A stretch of DNA of 64,000 nucleotides from Flavobacterium croceum DSM 17960 (GCF_002917885.1 NZ_PQNY01000001.1:248001-312000); one strand, 5' to 3'; shown: positions 17,714 through 26,688, numbered from the stretch's first letter. Numbers and translations are program-made. Notes: a model not told the origin generated them from the sequence alone.

Positions 17714-18169
17714 TTATACAAATTTGCGCAACGAAAGTATAATGCCCAAATGCATACCTTCGTGGTAGTTGTTAAAAGCTATAGCGTCTTGTATAGAAGT
17801 AAGTTTAAACCCTTGTGAGGTTGTGTAAGGTTGGTAAGTTCCAAAAGCAGAATTCTTATAATCGGTATCTAAGGCTTGCGTGGTAGATGCTAAAAACGTT
17901 TTTATTTGCTCTAGTTCTAGCTCGTTTACAGGAGCTTCGGGTTTGGTTCCTTTTTTGTATTTTAAAATAAAATCTTGTGTAACACTACATTTTGTACCCG
18001 ATAGTTGGTACAACAATATTTGTTGTGTAGCTACAATATGAGCTATGTTCCAAATAATATTGTTGTTAAAACCTTCTGGAATTTTATTGAGTTGTTCCAA
18101 ATTAAAATGATGCAGTAGGTCTAGGTAGATTTTTCGGTTAATGTTAAAGATAGAAATAGTTTCTTGCAT
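17714..18169 (-). CDS. DinB-family protein
   Basis: A 151-residue all-alpha protein of the DinB/YfiT-like metal-binding four-helix family. The helix-1 segment (IFNINRKIYLDLLHHFNLEQL), NIAHIVATQQILLYQL with the first conserved His, and the C-terminal NNYHEGMHLGIILSLRK (His pair) carry the three-His metal site expected of the family. Members include thiol transferases (bacillithiol- or mycothiol-dependent) and DNA-damage-induced proteins; no specific role can be given. It shares an upstream region of 182 bp with the next, divergent gene, and this region holds a structured RNA. Confidence 0.75.
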   Translation of the reverse strand: MQETISIFNINRKIYLDLLHHFNLEQLNKIPEGFNNNIIWNIAHIVATQQILLYQLSGTKCSVTQDFILKYKKGTKPEAPVNELELEQIKTFLASTTQALDTDYKNSAFGTYQPYTTSQGFKLTSIQDAIAFNNYHEGMHLGIILSLRKFV

Positions 18170-18204
18170 GATTTTTTTTACGAAGATAACAAAATTATGG
18201 CGTA

Positions 18205-18292
18205 CTATTTAGCCCTGGTTGCAGCGGCATCCTTTTGGGTGTTTTGCCAAAAATACCCAAAAGATAAAGCGAAAAACAGGAAAATGGCTGGC
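18205..18292 (+). ncRNA. Flavo-1-like structured RNA (copy 1)
   Basis: The words TAGCCCTG (18210-18217), GCAGCGGCATCCTTTT, a central hairpin CTTTTGGGT (18232-18240) / ACCCAAAAG (18255-18263), then CAGG (18277-18280) and GGCT (18286-18289) fold as a closed structure: AGCC pairs with GGCT and CCTG with CAGG, separated by a small bulge. The order and spelling match what I remember of the Flavo-1 RNA motif of Flavobacteria and match copy 2 in this window (TAGCCCTG, ATCCTTTT, hairpin, AAAAGAT, CAGGAA). It does not code for protein and its function is unknown. Strand is inferred from that pattern. Confidence 0.72.
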
Positions 18293-18351
18293 AAAAATGC
18301 CCGAAACTTTCGCTACTAAAAAGAAAAAAGTACCTTTACAAAAATATTTTT

Positions 18352-18708
18352 ATGCGTAAGATATACTACTTAAAAACCTGCGATACGTGCAAAAAAATTA
18401 TAAAATCGTTACCCAATACTACTGGGTTTGTTTTTCAAGATGTTAAAGAACAGCCTATTACGGCTTCTCAACTGCAAGAAATGAGAGATTTGGCAGGTAG
18501 TTATGAAGTATTGTTTAGTAAGCGTGCTAAGCTTTATAAAGAAATGGGTTTGAAAGATGAAAAGCTTACAGAAGACGATTTTAAACGATATATTTTGGAA
18601 CATTATACTTTTTTGAGCCGCCCTGTTGTGCTTATAGACAATCATATTTTTGTTGGAAATAGCCCTAAAAACACTACTAAACTTATAGATTTTTTAACTC
18701 ATGAATAG
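18352..18708 (+). CDS. ArsC/Spx-family thioredoxin-fold protein
   Basis: A 118-residue protein with a thioredoxin-like fold and the CDTC motif (C10-x-x-C13), matching the ArsC/Spx/YffB family. The TFLSRPVVLID segment near residues 83-93 contains the conserved cis-proline-containing RPV element. The family covers glutaredoxin-dependent arsenate reductases and the Spx redox regulator; there is no ars gene nearby, so I leave the substrate open. A near-consensus -7 box TACCTTTA lies 14 bp upstream. The stop overlaps the next start by 8 bp, implying coupled translation. Confidence 0.8.
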   Translation: MRKIYYLKTCDTCKKIIKSLPNTTGFVFQDVKEQPITASQLQEMRDLAGSYEVLFSKRAKLYKEMGLKDEKLTEDDFKRYILEHYTFLSRPVVLIDNHIFVGNSPKNTTKLIDFLTHE

Positions 18709-19603
18709 TAGAGCTTGGGCGCTAGTAGCTGCTACTTTGGTGTCTATAATTTATGGAGTTACTTTTACTGTAGCCAAAGATGTTATGCCAAATTATGTGG
18801 CTCCTTATGGTTTTATTGTAATGCGAGTAGGCGGTTCGGTTGTTTTGTTTTGGTTGCTTACGCTTTTTGTAAAGACTGAAAAAATAGACAAAAAAGATTT
18901 TCTACGCATTATAGCTTGCTCTTTTTTTGGCATAGCTTTTAATATGCTCACTTTTTTTAAAGGCTTAAGTTATACATCTCCTATTATGGGTGCTGTGCTT
19001 ATGGTTACTACCCCTATGATTGTTTTGGCATTATCATCAATAGTAATTAAAGAGCGCATAAATGCTAAAAAGGCTATAGGTATTCTGCTTGGTTTTTGTG
19101 GTACACTATTGTTAATATTATACGGAAAATCTATGGCAAATGCTACCAATGCTATGCTTGGTAATGTGCTTGTGTTTGTAAATGCTATTTCGTATGCTTT
19201 TTACTTAATATTGGTAAAAAAACTTATGGATAAGTACAATGCTTTTTCGTTTGTACAATGGATTTATACTTTTGGCTTCTTTATGGTTTTGCCCTTTGGT
19301 TGGCAAGAGTTTAGGGCAATAGCATGGGCAGAAATCCCTGTAGATATTACTTGGAAAATTGGTTTTGTAGTTGTTTTTTCTACTTTTCTTACCTATATGC
19401 TCAACTTGGTTTCTATGCGAACTTTAAAGCCTACTACAGTAGCAGTTTTTATATATTTACAACCTCTTTTTGCTAGTTTGTTTGCCATAGGTTTGGGTAA
19501 AGATACTATAGATTGGGTAAAAATATTTTCGGCAGTTTTAATATTTACAGGTGTTTATTTAGTAACCCAAAATACATCTAAACACAGCAAACAATCACGG
19601 TAA
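18701..19603 (+). CDS. EamA/DMT-superfamily transporter
   Basis: A 300-residue inner-membrane protein with ten predicted helices arranged as two EamA repeats (first ~8-135, second ~150-290). It begins inside the previous gene (8-bp overlap). The second repeat holds the conserved LKPTTVAVFIYLQPLFASLFA segment. Such permeases export or import small metabolites such as amino acids and nucleobases. The substrate is not predictable. Confidence 0.85.
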   Translation: MNSRAWALVAATLVSIIYGVTFTVAKDVMPNYVAPYGFIVMRVGGSVVLFWLLTLFVKTEKIDKKDFLRIIACSFFGIAFNMLTFFKGLSYTSPIMGAVLMVTTPMIVLALSSIVIKERINAKKAIGILLGFCGTLLLILYGKSMANATNAMLGNVLVFVNAISYAFYLILVKKLMDKYNAFSFVQWIYTFGFFMVLPFGWQEFRAIAWAEIPVDITWKIGFVVVFSTFLTYMLNLVSMRTLKPTTVAVFIYLQPLFASLFAIGLGKDTIDWVKIFSAVLIFTGVYLVTQNTSKHSKQSR

Positions 19604-19639
19604 TTATTACGGCCAAGAGCATGACTAAAAACTTTTATA

Positions 19640-19647
19640 TATCTTTG
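19640..19647 (+). promoter_or_regulatory. -7 element TATCTTTG for yicC-gmk-nadD
   Basis: Exact TAnnTTTG match 18 bp before the yicC ATG at 19665. It is the only candidate promoter seen for this three-gene run. Confidence 0.5.
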
Positions 19648-19664
19648 ACGACATTTTACAGCAT

Positions 19665-20525
19665 ATGATACAATCTATGACGGGTTTTGGTAAAGCATTC
19701 GTGCAATTACCTACCAAAAAAATTACCGTAGAAATTAAATCTTTAAATAGTAAAGGGCTCGATTTAAACACCCGATTTCCATCGGTATACAGAGAAATGG
19801 AACTAGGGATACGCAATAAAATAGCTCAAAATTTACAACGCGGAAAAATAGATTTCTCTTTATTTATAGAAATAACAGGCGAAGAAACATCGTCAAAACT
19901 TAATATTCCTATAATAAAAGGCTATATTCATCAAATGAAAGAAGTAGTAGGGCAAGCTGATGAAACAGAGTTGATGAAAATGGCAGTAAGAATGCCCGAT
20001 GCTTTAAAAACAGAACGCGATGAAGTTGATGAAACAGAATGGCATCAAATAGAAGCTGTAATACATGAAGCATTACAAAATATTTGTAATTTTAGAATTT
20101 CCGAAGGAAAATCGCTTGAAAATGAGTTTCTATTGCGCATAGAAAACATAAGACGACTTATGAACGAAGCCTCATCTTACGATGGCGAACGTGTAGAAAC
20201 CGTGAAAACAAAATTGCGCACAGCACTAGAAGAACTTAAAACAACTATTGATGAAAATAGGTTTGAACAAGAACTTATTTTTTATCTAGAAAAATACGAT
20301 ACTACCGAAGAAAAAGTAAGGCTAAACAACCATTTAAACTATTTTATTGAAACCATGAATAGCACCGATGCCAATGGTAGAAAGCTCGGGTTTATTGCTC
20401 AAGAAATGGGCAGAGAGATAAACACATTGGGTTCTAAAGCAAATCATGCCGAAATGCAAAAATTGGTTGTGATGATGAAAGATGAACTCGAAAAAATAAA
20501 AGAACAAGTATTAAACGTATTATAA
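19665..20525 (+). CDS. yicC: YicC/YloC-family endoribonuclease
   Basis: A 286-residue protein with the YicC N-terminal signature MIQSMTGFGKA (1-11) and the C-terminal DUF1732 segment (AQEMGREINTLGSKA, ~245-259). In E. coli YicC takes part in RNA turnover and, in other bacteria, YloC is an endoribonuclease. The C-terminal third is helical. Its position directly before gmk is the conserved arrangement in many bacteria, which supports the call. Gap to gmk is 42 bp. Confidence 0.9.
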   Translation: MIQSMTGFGKAFVQLPTKKITVEIKSLNSKGLDLNTRFPSVYREMELGIRNKIAQNLQRGKIDFSLFIEITGEETSSKLNIPIIKGYIHQMKEVVGQADETELMKMAVRMPDALKTERDEVDETEWHQIEAVIHEALQNICNFRISEGKSLENEFLLRIENIRRLMNEASSYDGERVETVKTKLRTALEELKTTIDENRFEQELIFYLEKYDTTEEKVRLNNHLNYFIETMNSTDANGRKLGFIAQEMGREINTLGSKANHAEMQKLVVMMKDELEKIKEQVLNVL

Positions 20526-20567
20526 TACTATAACAGATAAGTTGTACACTTATTTATTACAAAACGT

Positions 20568-21140
20568 ATGAACGGAAAACTCATTGTGTTTTCAGCCCCT
20601 TCCGGATCTGGAAAAACCACCATAGTAAAGCATTTACTAGCCCAACCCGAACTCAATTTAGAATTTTCGGTATCGTGTACTACACGTGCATTACGTGGCG
20701 AAGAAATACACGGTAAAGATTATTATTTTCTTTCGTTGGAATCATTTAAAAAACACATTAAAGCAGAAGATTTTGTAGAATGGGAAGAGGTATACCGAGA
20801 TAATTTTTATGGCACTTTAAAAAGTGAAGTAGAACGCATTTGGGCTATGGGTAAGCATGTAATTTTTGATATTGATGTAGCCGGTGGACTTCGTATAAAA
20901 AAGAAATTTCCCAACCAAACCCTTGCCGTATTTGTAAAACCACCTAGCGTAGACGAGTTAAAAAGACGCCTTAAAGAACGCTCTACCGAAAGCGAAGACA
21001 AAATTAATATGCGTATTGCCAAAGCGCACGTAGAGCTTGCTACAGCACCACAATTTGATACAATAATAAAAAATTACGATTTAGATGTGGCTAAGCAAGA
21101 AGCTTACAATTTGGTAAAAGAATTTTTAAATAAACCCTGA
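20568..21140 (+). CDS. gmk: guanylate kinase
   Basis: A 190-residue enzyme that phosphorylates GMP to GDP. The P-loop is SAPSGSGKTT (9-18). The GMP-binding residues lie in SCTTRALRGEE and YYFLS, and VFVKPPSVDELKRRLKERSTESE holds the lid. Length is normal. It lies between yicC and nadD and is probably in one operon with them. Confidence 0.95.
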   Translation: MNGKLIVFSAPSGSGKTTIVKHLLAQPELNLEFSVSCTTRALRGEEIHGKDYYFLSLESFKKHIKAEDFVEWEEVYRDNFYGTLKSEVERIWAMGKHVIFDIDVAGGLRIKKKFPNQTLAVFVKPPSVDELKRRLKERSTESEDKINMRIAKAHVELATAPQFDTIIKNYDLDVAKQEAYNLVKEFLNKP

Positions 21141-21187
21141 TGCAAAATTCAAAAACGGTGTAGGTTTTATATTCTAATGCTAAATTT

Positions 21188-21769
21188 ATGAAAATCGGAC
21201 TTTATTTTGGCACTTTTAATCCAATACACATTGGGCATCTTATTATTGCCAATCATCTAGCAGAATATTCAGATTTAGATCAAGTTTGGATGGTAGTTAC
21301 GCCCCACAATCCGCACAAACAAAAACATACTTTACTCGATGACTACCAACGCTTACACATGGTACATTTGGCTACCGAAGAGTATGGTAAAATAAAACCT
21401 TCTGATATCGAGTTTAAACTCCCGCAACCCAATTACACAGTCAATACACTCGTACATTTAAAAGAAAAGTTTCCAGCAAATGAATTTGCACTCATTATGG
21501 GAGAAGACAATATAAATTCGTTGCACAAATGGAAAAATTACGAATATATTATAGAAAACCATGATGTTTATGTGTACCCAAGGTTAAAGTCTGGAAATAT
21601 AGACCCTCAGTTTGTCAATCATTCCAAGATACATTGGGTAGATGCACCTGTTATAGAACTTTCGTCTACATTTATTCGCGAGAGTATTAAAAACAAAAAA
21701 AATATAATTCCTATGTTGCCCGCAAAAGTTTGGGAATACGTGGAACATAATTTGTTTTATAGGAAGTAA
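21188..21769 (+). CDS. nadD: nicotinate-nucleotide adenylyltransferase
   Basis: A 193-residue NaMN adenylyltransferase for NAD synthesis. It has the nucleotidyltransferase HIGH motif in FNPIHIGHL (HIGH 14-17), the GEDNINSLHKWK segment that shapes the nicotinate site, and ELSSTFIRESI, the C-terminal ISSTxIR motif binding ATP phosphates. Follows gmk by 47 bp on the same strand. Confidence 0.93.
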   Translation: MKIGLYFGTFNPIHIGHLIIANHLAEYSDLDQVWMVVTPHNPHKQKHTLLDDYQRLHMVHLATEEYGKIKPSDIEFKLPQPNYTVNTLVHLKEKFPANEFALIMGEDNINSLHKWKNYEYIIENHDVYVYPRLKSGNIDPQFVNHSKIHWVDAPVIELSSTFIRESIKNKKNIIPMLPAKVWEYVEHNLFYRK

Positions 21770-21813
21770 GTAGTTTAAAATAATTTAAATTATCTTTTAA
21801 TCAACTTAGAAAC

Positions 21814-22362
21814 ATGAATCAGATAATAGAAAATAAAATAAATGAATTAACTAAAAAAGAACGGTATGTTATAGATTATATTTTTAGTAATTCATATTTT
21901 GTGAGATCTAATGAATTTGGTTCTACAATTTCAAATTTCAAAGAAACAATTTCATTTGACAATCATGCTTCTAAAAATTATATTTATTTCGTTTTTGGAT
22001 TTATATCAATTTTAATGGGTTTACGTTCTTTTGAAGATACATTTAGTTTGAAAATATTTGTTGCATCGCTTGTACTATTGGTACTAATATATATTTATTA
22101 TCAGTTTAAGAAAAAAGAATTTATCAACATAAACGAAATAGGCATTAAAATTAAAACAGATTTTTTTGCATGGAATCAGATCTACGATTTTGGTTTTACT
22201 ATAATTCCCCAAACAAAAACCTCATTATATGTTTTAGAAATCTTTAAAAATGATGTTTCAAGAATAAGTTATAAATTACATGGATTCAATAATCCTGAAG
22301 AAATCATAAAAACAATGAATTTTTTTAGAAATAGATATAATTCTAATAGAAACCATTCTTAA
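21814..22362 (+). CDS. hypothetical membrane protein
   Basis: A 182-residue protein with two adjacent predicted helices (about residues 54-72, YIYFVFGFISILMGL, and 79-99, IFVASLVLLVLIYIYYQF), a helical N-terminal part and a C-terminal strand-rich cytoplasmic domain (EIGIKIKTDFFAWNQIYDF) that resembles bacterial PH-like domains found after two-helix membrane anchors. I do not recognise a named family. AT content is higher than its neighbours'. Confidence 0.6.
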   Translation: MNQIIENKINELTKKERYVIDYIFSNSYFVRSNEFGSTISNFKETISFDNHASKNYIYFVFGFISILMGLRSFEDTFSLKIFVASLVLLVLIYIYYQFKKKEFININEIGIKIKTDFFAWNQIYDFGFTIIPQTKTSLYVLEIFKNDVSRISYKLHGFNNPEEIIKTMNFFRNRYNSNRNHS

Positions 22363-22376
22363 CACTCCATTACAAT

Positions 22377-22404
22377 TTGTTTCAATGTAGGTTTTGTAAC
22401 TTTG
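22377..22404 (+). promoter_or_regulatory. full promoter TTG-N17-TAACTTTG
   Basis: The best promoter in the window: -33 TTG at 22377-22379, a 17-bp spacer and -7 TAACTTTG at 22397-22404, 36 bp before the dehydrogenase ATG. Just downstream is a small inverted repeat CTGAA-CTAAA-TTCAG (22413-22427), which would lie at the transcript 5' end. Confidence 0.7.
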
Positions 22405-22440
22405 CATTGATGCTGAACTAAATTCAGTATAACAATTATT

Positions 22441-23604
22441 ATGAACAATTTCGAATTATACAATCCTGTAAACTATGTCTTTGGAAAAGGACAAATAGAA
22501 AAACTCACCCATTTAATTGCACCCAATACAAAAGTATTACTTACTTATGGAGGCGGAAGCATTTTTAAAAACGGCATTTACAATCAGGTTAAACAAGCCT
22601 TGTCGCATGTGCAAATTATCGAATTTGGCGGTATAGAAGCCAATCCGCACTACGAAACTTTAATGAAAGCCGTTGAAGTAGTCCAAAAAGAAAATATTCA
22701 ATTTATACTTGCTGTAGGTGGCGGTAGCGTTATAGATGGTACCAAATTTATATCGGCAGCCGTACATTTTGAAGGAGATCCGGTAGAAATTTTGCAAAAA
22801 AGAATACTCATTACAGATACAACCAAAGTAATCCCTTTTGGAACGGTTTTAACGTTACCTGCAACAGGTTCTGAAATGAATTCGGGTTCGGTAGTAACTA
22901 TAGCAGCAACCCAAGAAAAATTATCTTTTGGAGGTAGTGCTTTGTTTCCAAAGTTTTCTATAGTAGACCCTACCGTTATTGAATCGCTGCCACAAAAACA
23001 ACTTCAAAATGGAGTAGTAGATGCTTTTACACATGTAATGGAGCAGTATTTAACCTATACTCACGATGCTTTGTTGCAAGATAGAATTGCCGAAAGTATT
23101 TTACAAACTTTAATAGATATAGGGCCAAGTGTAGTTGAAAAACCAACAGATTATAAATTGGCTTCCAATTTTGTATGGTGTTGTACTATGGCGCTAAATG
23201 GTTTAATACAAAAAGGTGTTCCTAGCGATTGGGCAACTCACATGATAGGGCATGAATTAACAGCACTATACAATATAGACCATGCAAGAACATTGGCTAT
23301 TATTGGGCCCAATTTATACAAAGTAATGTTTGATACTAAAAAAGATAAACTAGCACAATACGGCAGAAGAGTTTGGAATTTATCGGGTAATACAGAAGAT
23401 GTTGCCGAAGAAGCCATAGAAAAAACCATCAATTTTTTCCACCATATGGGTATGAAAACAAAACTTTCTGAAAATACCGATGAGTATCAAAACACAGCCG
23501 AATTTATAGCCAACAGATTTCAAGAAAGAGGTTGGCTTGCTCTTGGTGAAAAACAAAATATTACGCCCGATAAGGTAAGAGAAATAGTTGAGTTAAGTTA
23601 CTAA
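22441..23604 (+). CDS. iron-containing alcohol dehydrogenase (YqhD/BdhA type)
   Basis: A 387-residue group III alcohol dehydrogenase. The NAD(P)-binding glycine signatures are GGGSIFKNG and AVGGGSVIDGTK (~90-101). The metal site is expected from the Asp/His set in VVDAFTHVMEQYL, HMIGHELTALY and NIDHARTLAI. The best resemblance is to butanol dehydrogenases and to YqhD, an NADPH-dependent aldehyde reductase that detoxifies short aldehydes. Its precise substrate is unknown. It stands alone between its own promoter and terminator. Confidence 0.88.
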   Translation: MNNFELYNPVNYVFGKGQIEKLTHLIAPNTKVLLTYGGGSIFKNGIYNQVKQALSHVQIIEFGGIEANPHYETLMKAVEVVQKENIQFILAVGGGSVIDGTKFISAAVHFEGDPVEILQKRILITDTTKVIPFGTVLTLPATGSEMNSGSVVTIAATQEKLSFGGSALFPKFSIVDPTVIESLPQKQLQNGVVDAFTHVMEQYLTYTHDALLQDRIAESILQTLIDIGPSVVEKPTDYKLASNFVWCCTMALNGLIQKGVPSDWATHMIGHELTALYNIDHARTLAIIGPNLYKVMFDTKKDKLAQYGRRVWNLSGNTEDVAEEAIEKTINFFHHMGMKTKLSENTDEYQNTAEFIANRFQERGWLALGEKQNITPDKVREIVELSY

Positions 23605-23610
23605 AAAAAT

Positions 23611-23642
23611 AAAAAGGTGTTTGAATTTTCAAACACCTTTTT
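23611..23642 (+). terminator. rho-independent terminator
   Basis: A perfect 15-bp stem AAAAAGGTGTTTGAA / TTCAAACACCTTTTT closing on a 2-nt gap (loop formed by opening the top pairs), 6 bp after the alcohol dehydrogenase stop. Confidence 0.9.
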
Positions 23643-23816
23643 ACATAACCTAAAAACAAAAATCGTTTAATTTTAATAATTTCTTTTTTACTAGAAATTA
23701 ACCTTCTGTATATTTAAACGCTATTTCTAGTGCTTTATTGTACATATCTCAAAAAAAACATACTGGCACAATTGCACAGTAGTATTTCATGTTTTGCCCA
23801 ACTCATAAAAATTGAG

Positions 23817-23824
23817 TATTTTTG
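23817..23824 (+). promoter_or_regulatory. -7 element TATTTTTG for gpsA
   Basis: Exact TAnnTTTG match 21 bp upstream of the gpsA ATG (23845). Confidence 0.5.
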
Positions 23825-23844
23825 GTTTCTTGAATTTTTAAAAA

Positions 23845-24840
23845 ATGAATACAAAACCCAAGTTTGCAGTAATAGGAGGAGGGAGTTGGGCAACCGCTAT
23901 TGCAAAAATGCTTTGTGTAAATCTAGACGAAATAGCATGGTATATGCGCAACGATTCGGCTATAGAGCATTTACAAAAATATAAACATAATCCAAATTAC
24001 CTTAGTTCGGTAGAATTTGATATAAACAAACTAAAGCTAACAAGTGATATCAACGAAGCCGTTAGTTATGCCGACTATATTATTTTTGCTATTCCATCGG
24101 CTTTTTTAAGTGCTGAATTGCAAAAACTAGACGTGTCTTTACAAGACAAAGTTGTTTTTTCAGCAATAAAAGGTATAGTTCCCGAAACTTTTTTAATTGT
24201 TGGAGAACATTTTCATAAACAATACGATATTCCTTATCAAAATATAGGTGTTATTACAGGCCCTTGCCATGCCGAAGAAGTGGCACTCGAGCGACTTTCG
24301 TATTTAACTATTGCCTGCGGAGACTCTGGTAAAGCTAAAATAATGGCCAAAACATTGGCTGGAAATTTTATAAAAACAAAAATTACCGACGATATTATTG
24401 GTACAGAATACGCTGCCATGCTCAAAAACATTTATGCTATTGCAGCAGGTATTGCGCACGGTTTGGGTTATGGCGATAACTTTCAATCGGTAATTATGAG
24501 TAACGCCATTAGGGAAATGAAACGCTTTATTAAAAAAGTACACCGTATGAAGCGAAATATTAACAACTCTGCCTATCTAGGCGATTTGCTCGTAACAGGG
24601 TATTCGGTGTTTTCTAGAAATAGAATGTTTGGTAATATGATAGGAAAAGGCTATACTGTAAAAAGCGCTATGATGGAAATGAGTATGGTTGCCGAAGGCT
24701 ATTATGCTGTAAAAAGCGCCTACAAACTTAATCAAGAATACAAAGCCAAAACACCAATTATAGATGCCGTTTACCAAATACTTTACGAAGGTAAAGAAGC
24801 CAAAAGCACATTTAAAAAATTAACCGAAAAACTAGATTAA
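23845..24840 (+). CDS. gpsA: NAD(P)H-dependent glycerol-3-phosphate dehydrogenase
   Basis: A 331-residue enzyme reducing dihydroxyacetone phosphate to sn-glycerol 3-phosphate for phospholipid synthesis. The Rossmann signature is FAVIGGGSWATAIA (~7-20). The substrate-binding helix is TEYAAMLKNIYAIAAGIAHG, with the catalytic Lys in MLKN. The GPCHAEE segment and the C-terminal helical domain fit the family. Length is normal. A small membrane-protein gene follows after 3 bp. Confidence 0.93.
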   Translation: MNTKPKFAVIGGGSWATAIAKMLCVNLDEIAWYMRNDSAIEHLQKYKHNPNYLSSVEFDINKLKLTSDINEAVSYADYIIFAIPSAFLSAELQKLDVSLQDKVVFSAIKGIVPETFLIVGEHFHKQYDIPYQNIGVITGPCHAEEVALERLSYLTIACGDSGKAKIMAKTLAGNFIKTKITDDIIGTEYAAMLKNIYAIAAGIAHGLGYGDNFQSVIMSNAIREMKRFIKKVHRMKRNINNSAYLGDLLVTGYSVFSRNRMFGNMIGKGYTVKSAMMEMSMVAEGYYAVKSAYKLNQEYKAKTPIIDAVYQILYEGKEAKSTFKKLTEKLD

Positions 24841-24843
24841 ATA

Positions 24844-25068
24844 ATGAGCGATAGATGGAAATACCAACTTAAAATGGGTGGCCTTTGGGGTGTTTTTATG
24901 ATTGTTTTTATGACACTTTTTGAAATAAAAGAGAAGCCGTTGGCGCAACAATTATCAGATAAAAATTTTTATATTAGAGCCGTTGCGTATGTAGGTTTGG
25001 GTATCTTTTTTCTAGGATATATGAGCTGGAAAGAAAAAATAAAAAGAGAAAAACAAAACAAGCCGTAA
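24844..25068 (+). CDS. small two-helix membrane protein
   Basis: A 74-residue protein with two predicted membrane helices (about 11-27, MGGLWGVFMIVFMTLFE, and 45-61, AVAYVGLGIFFLGYM) and a Lys-rich C-terminal tail. It starts 3 bp after gpsA and is almost certainly co-transcribed. I do not recognise it. It ends 5 bp before the convergent next gene. Confidence 0.65.
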   Translation: MSDRWKYQLKMGGLWGVFMIVFMTLFEIKEKPLAQQLSDKNFYIRAVAYVGLGIFFLGYMSWKEKIKREKQNKP

Positions 25069-25073
25069 TAAAA

Positions 25074-25481
25074 TTATTTTACTACGACTCCATTTTCCCA
25101 AATAATAGGCACTTCTTCTGTGGCTCGCTCGTTTATAGTGTTTTTTCTAAAAGTAAACTTTTTATCATACAGTGTATTACCTATAAAATAGGTAACCATA
25201 AATTCGTTGTTAAGGCTCAGTACACTTTTTTCAATCATTTCGATTTTTACTACCGAAACAGATGGAACTTTCATAAACGCATGGCGCAATAACGAGGTTT
25301 TACGCATTTCGCCATCAATAGTTCCATAGGCTTTAGAAACAACCATAACACTTTCCAAATCAAAATCGGAATCATTTATCAAGTATACATACCATACTTT
25401 TTCCATAAAGTCGTCGTTCCATTCTTGTAGGGCTGCCAAAAAAACGTTTTCTACTTTAGGAATTGTGATATCAGCTTTCAT
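25074..25481 (-). CDS. conserved hypothetical protein downstream of pheS
   Basis: A 135-residue cytoplasmic protein with no signal peptide or membrane helix. It is rich in beta strands (VWYVYLINDSDFDLESVMVV near 30-49) and holds a VPSVSVVKIEMIEKSV segment. I recall homologues in Flavobacteria sometimes labelled as a phenylalanyl-tRNA synthetase subunit, but it has no class II synthetase motif, so that label is probably carried over from the neighbour. The function is unknown. It follows pheS by 80 bp on the same strand. Confidence 0.7.
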   Translation of the reverse strand: MKADITIPKVENVFLAALQEWNDDFMEKVWYVYLINDSDFDLESVMVVSKAYGTIDGEMRKTSLLRHAFMKVPSVSVVKIEMIEKSVLSLNNEFMVTYFIGNTLYDKKFTFRKNTINERATEEVPIIWENGVVVK

Positions 25482-25561
25482 GTTTTATTTATACTAAAAA
25501 TCAACGTTATGTTTTATATTGTATCAATTTACTAATGCTACAATACAAAGCTATACTAATT

Positions 25562-26581
25562 CTAAATACTAGCTTTAAATTGTTCTAGAAAACGCACATC
25601 ATTTTCATAAAACATACGAATATCTCCTATTTGATATAAAAGCATGGCAATACGCTCAATACCCATACCAAAGGCAAAACCATTGTATTCATCGGGGTTT
25701 ATATTACAGTTTTTAAGCACATTGGGGTCTACCATACCACAGCCCATTATTTCTAGCCAGCCTGTTCCTTTGGTAATTCTATAATCTGTTTCGGTTTTTA
25801 ATCCCCAATAAATATCTACTTCTGCGCTAGGTTCTGTAAACGGAAAATAACTAGGGCGTAAGCGTATTTTAGATTTGCCAAACATTTCTTTGGTAAAATA
25901 TAAAAGCGTTTGTTTTAAATCGGCAAACGATACATCTTTGTCTATATATAAGCCTTCTACTTGATGAAATATACAATGCGAACGTGATGAAACGGCTTCA
26001 TTACGAAAAACTCTCCCTGGCGAAATAGTACGGATAGGAGGGGTGTTGTTTTCCATATAGCGCACTTGTACCGATGAGGTATGTGTGCGTAATAACACAT
26101 CGGGATTTGTTTGTATAAAAAAAGTATCTTGCATATCTCTTGCTGGGTGGTACTCAGGCAAATTTAATGCTGTAAAATTGTGCCAATCGTCTTCAATTTC
26201 TGGGCCTTCAGAAACATTAAAACCTATGGTAGAAAAAATATCTATAATTTGATTTTTTACAATAGATATAGGATGACGAGACCCTACATTTATCGGGTAA
26301 CCAGGTCTTGTTAAATCGCCATACAATCCTTTAGACTCTTGTTGGTTTTCAAGCTCTTCTTGTATGGTTTTAAACTTTTCTTCAGCTACATTTTTAAGGG
26401 TATTAATAATTTGTCCAAAGTCTTTCTTTTGATCATTTGGAATATTTTTAAGTTCATTGTAAAGTTCTTTTAATAAACCTTTACTTCCTAAATATTTAAT
26501 ACGGAAATGCTCCAAAGCTTCTTTGTTTTTATCATTAAAAGCTTTGGCTTCTTCTATATGTTGTTTAATTTTATCTATCAT
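25562..26581 (-). CDS. pheS: phenylalanyl-tRNA synthetase alpha subunit
   Basis: A 339-residue class II synthetase alpha subunit. The N-terminal ~90 residues form the tRNA-binding coiled coil. The catalytic core carries motif 1 ([17 protein letters not shown]), motif 2 ([21 protein letters not shown]-type, conserved FxQ) and motif 3 ([16 protein letters not shown]). Length is normal. pheT is not in the window, which is common in Bacteroidetes, where the subunits are unlinked. Confidence 0.95.
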   Translation of the reverse strand: MIDKIKQHIEEAKAFNDKNKEALEHFRIKYLGSKGLLKELYNELKNIPNDQKKDFGQIINTLKNVAEEKFKTIQEELENQQESKGLYGDLTRPGYPINVGSRHPISIVKNQIIDIFSTIGFNVSEGPEIEDDWHNFTALNLPEYHPARDMQDTFFIQTNPDVLLRTHTSSVQVRYMENNTPPIRTISPGRVFRNEAVSSRSHCIFHQVEGLYIDKDVSFADLKQTLLYFTKEMFGKSKIRLRPSYFPFTEPSAEVDIYWGLKTETDYRITKGTGWLEIMGCGMVDPNVLKNCNINPDEYNGFAFGMGIERIAMLLYQIGDIRMFYENDVRFLEQFKASI

Positions 26582-26601
26582 GGGGTTTATTTTGAATGAT
26601 G

Positions 26602-26609
26602 CAAAGGTA
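26602..26609 (-). promoter_or_regulatory. -7 element for pheS (TACCTTTG on minus)
   Basis: CAAAGGTA on plus, 21 bp upstream of the pheS ATG, is an exact -7 box on the minus strand. Confidence 0.5.
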
Positions 26610-26688
26610 GTTTTTTTTACTTATTGAAGAAAAGGAAATAAGAAAACACAACCAAAAACAATTCTCTACAACACGTGGTATATTTAGA

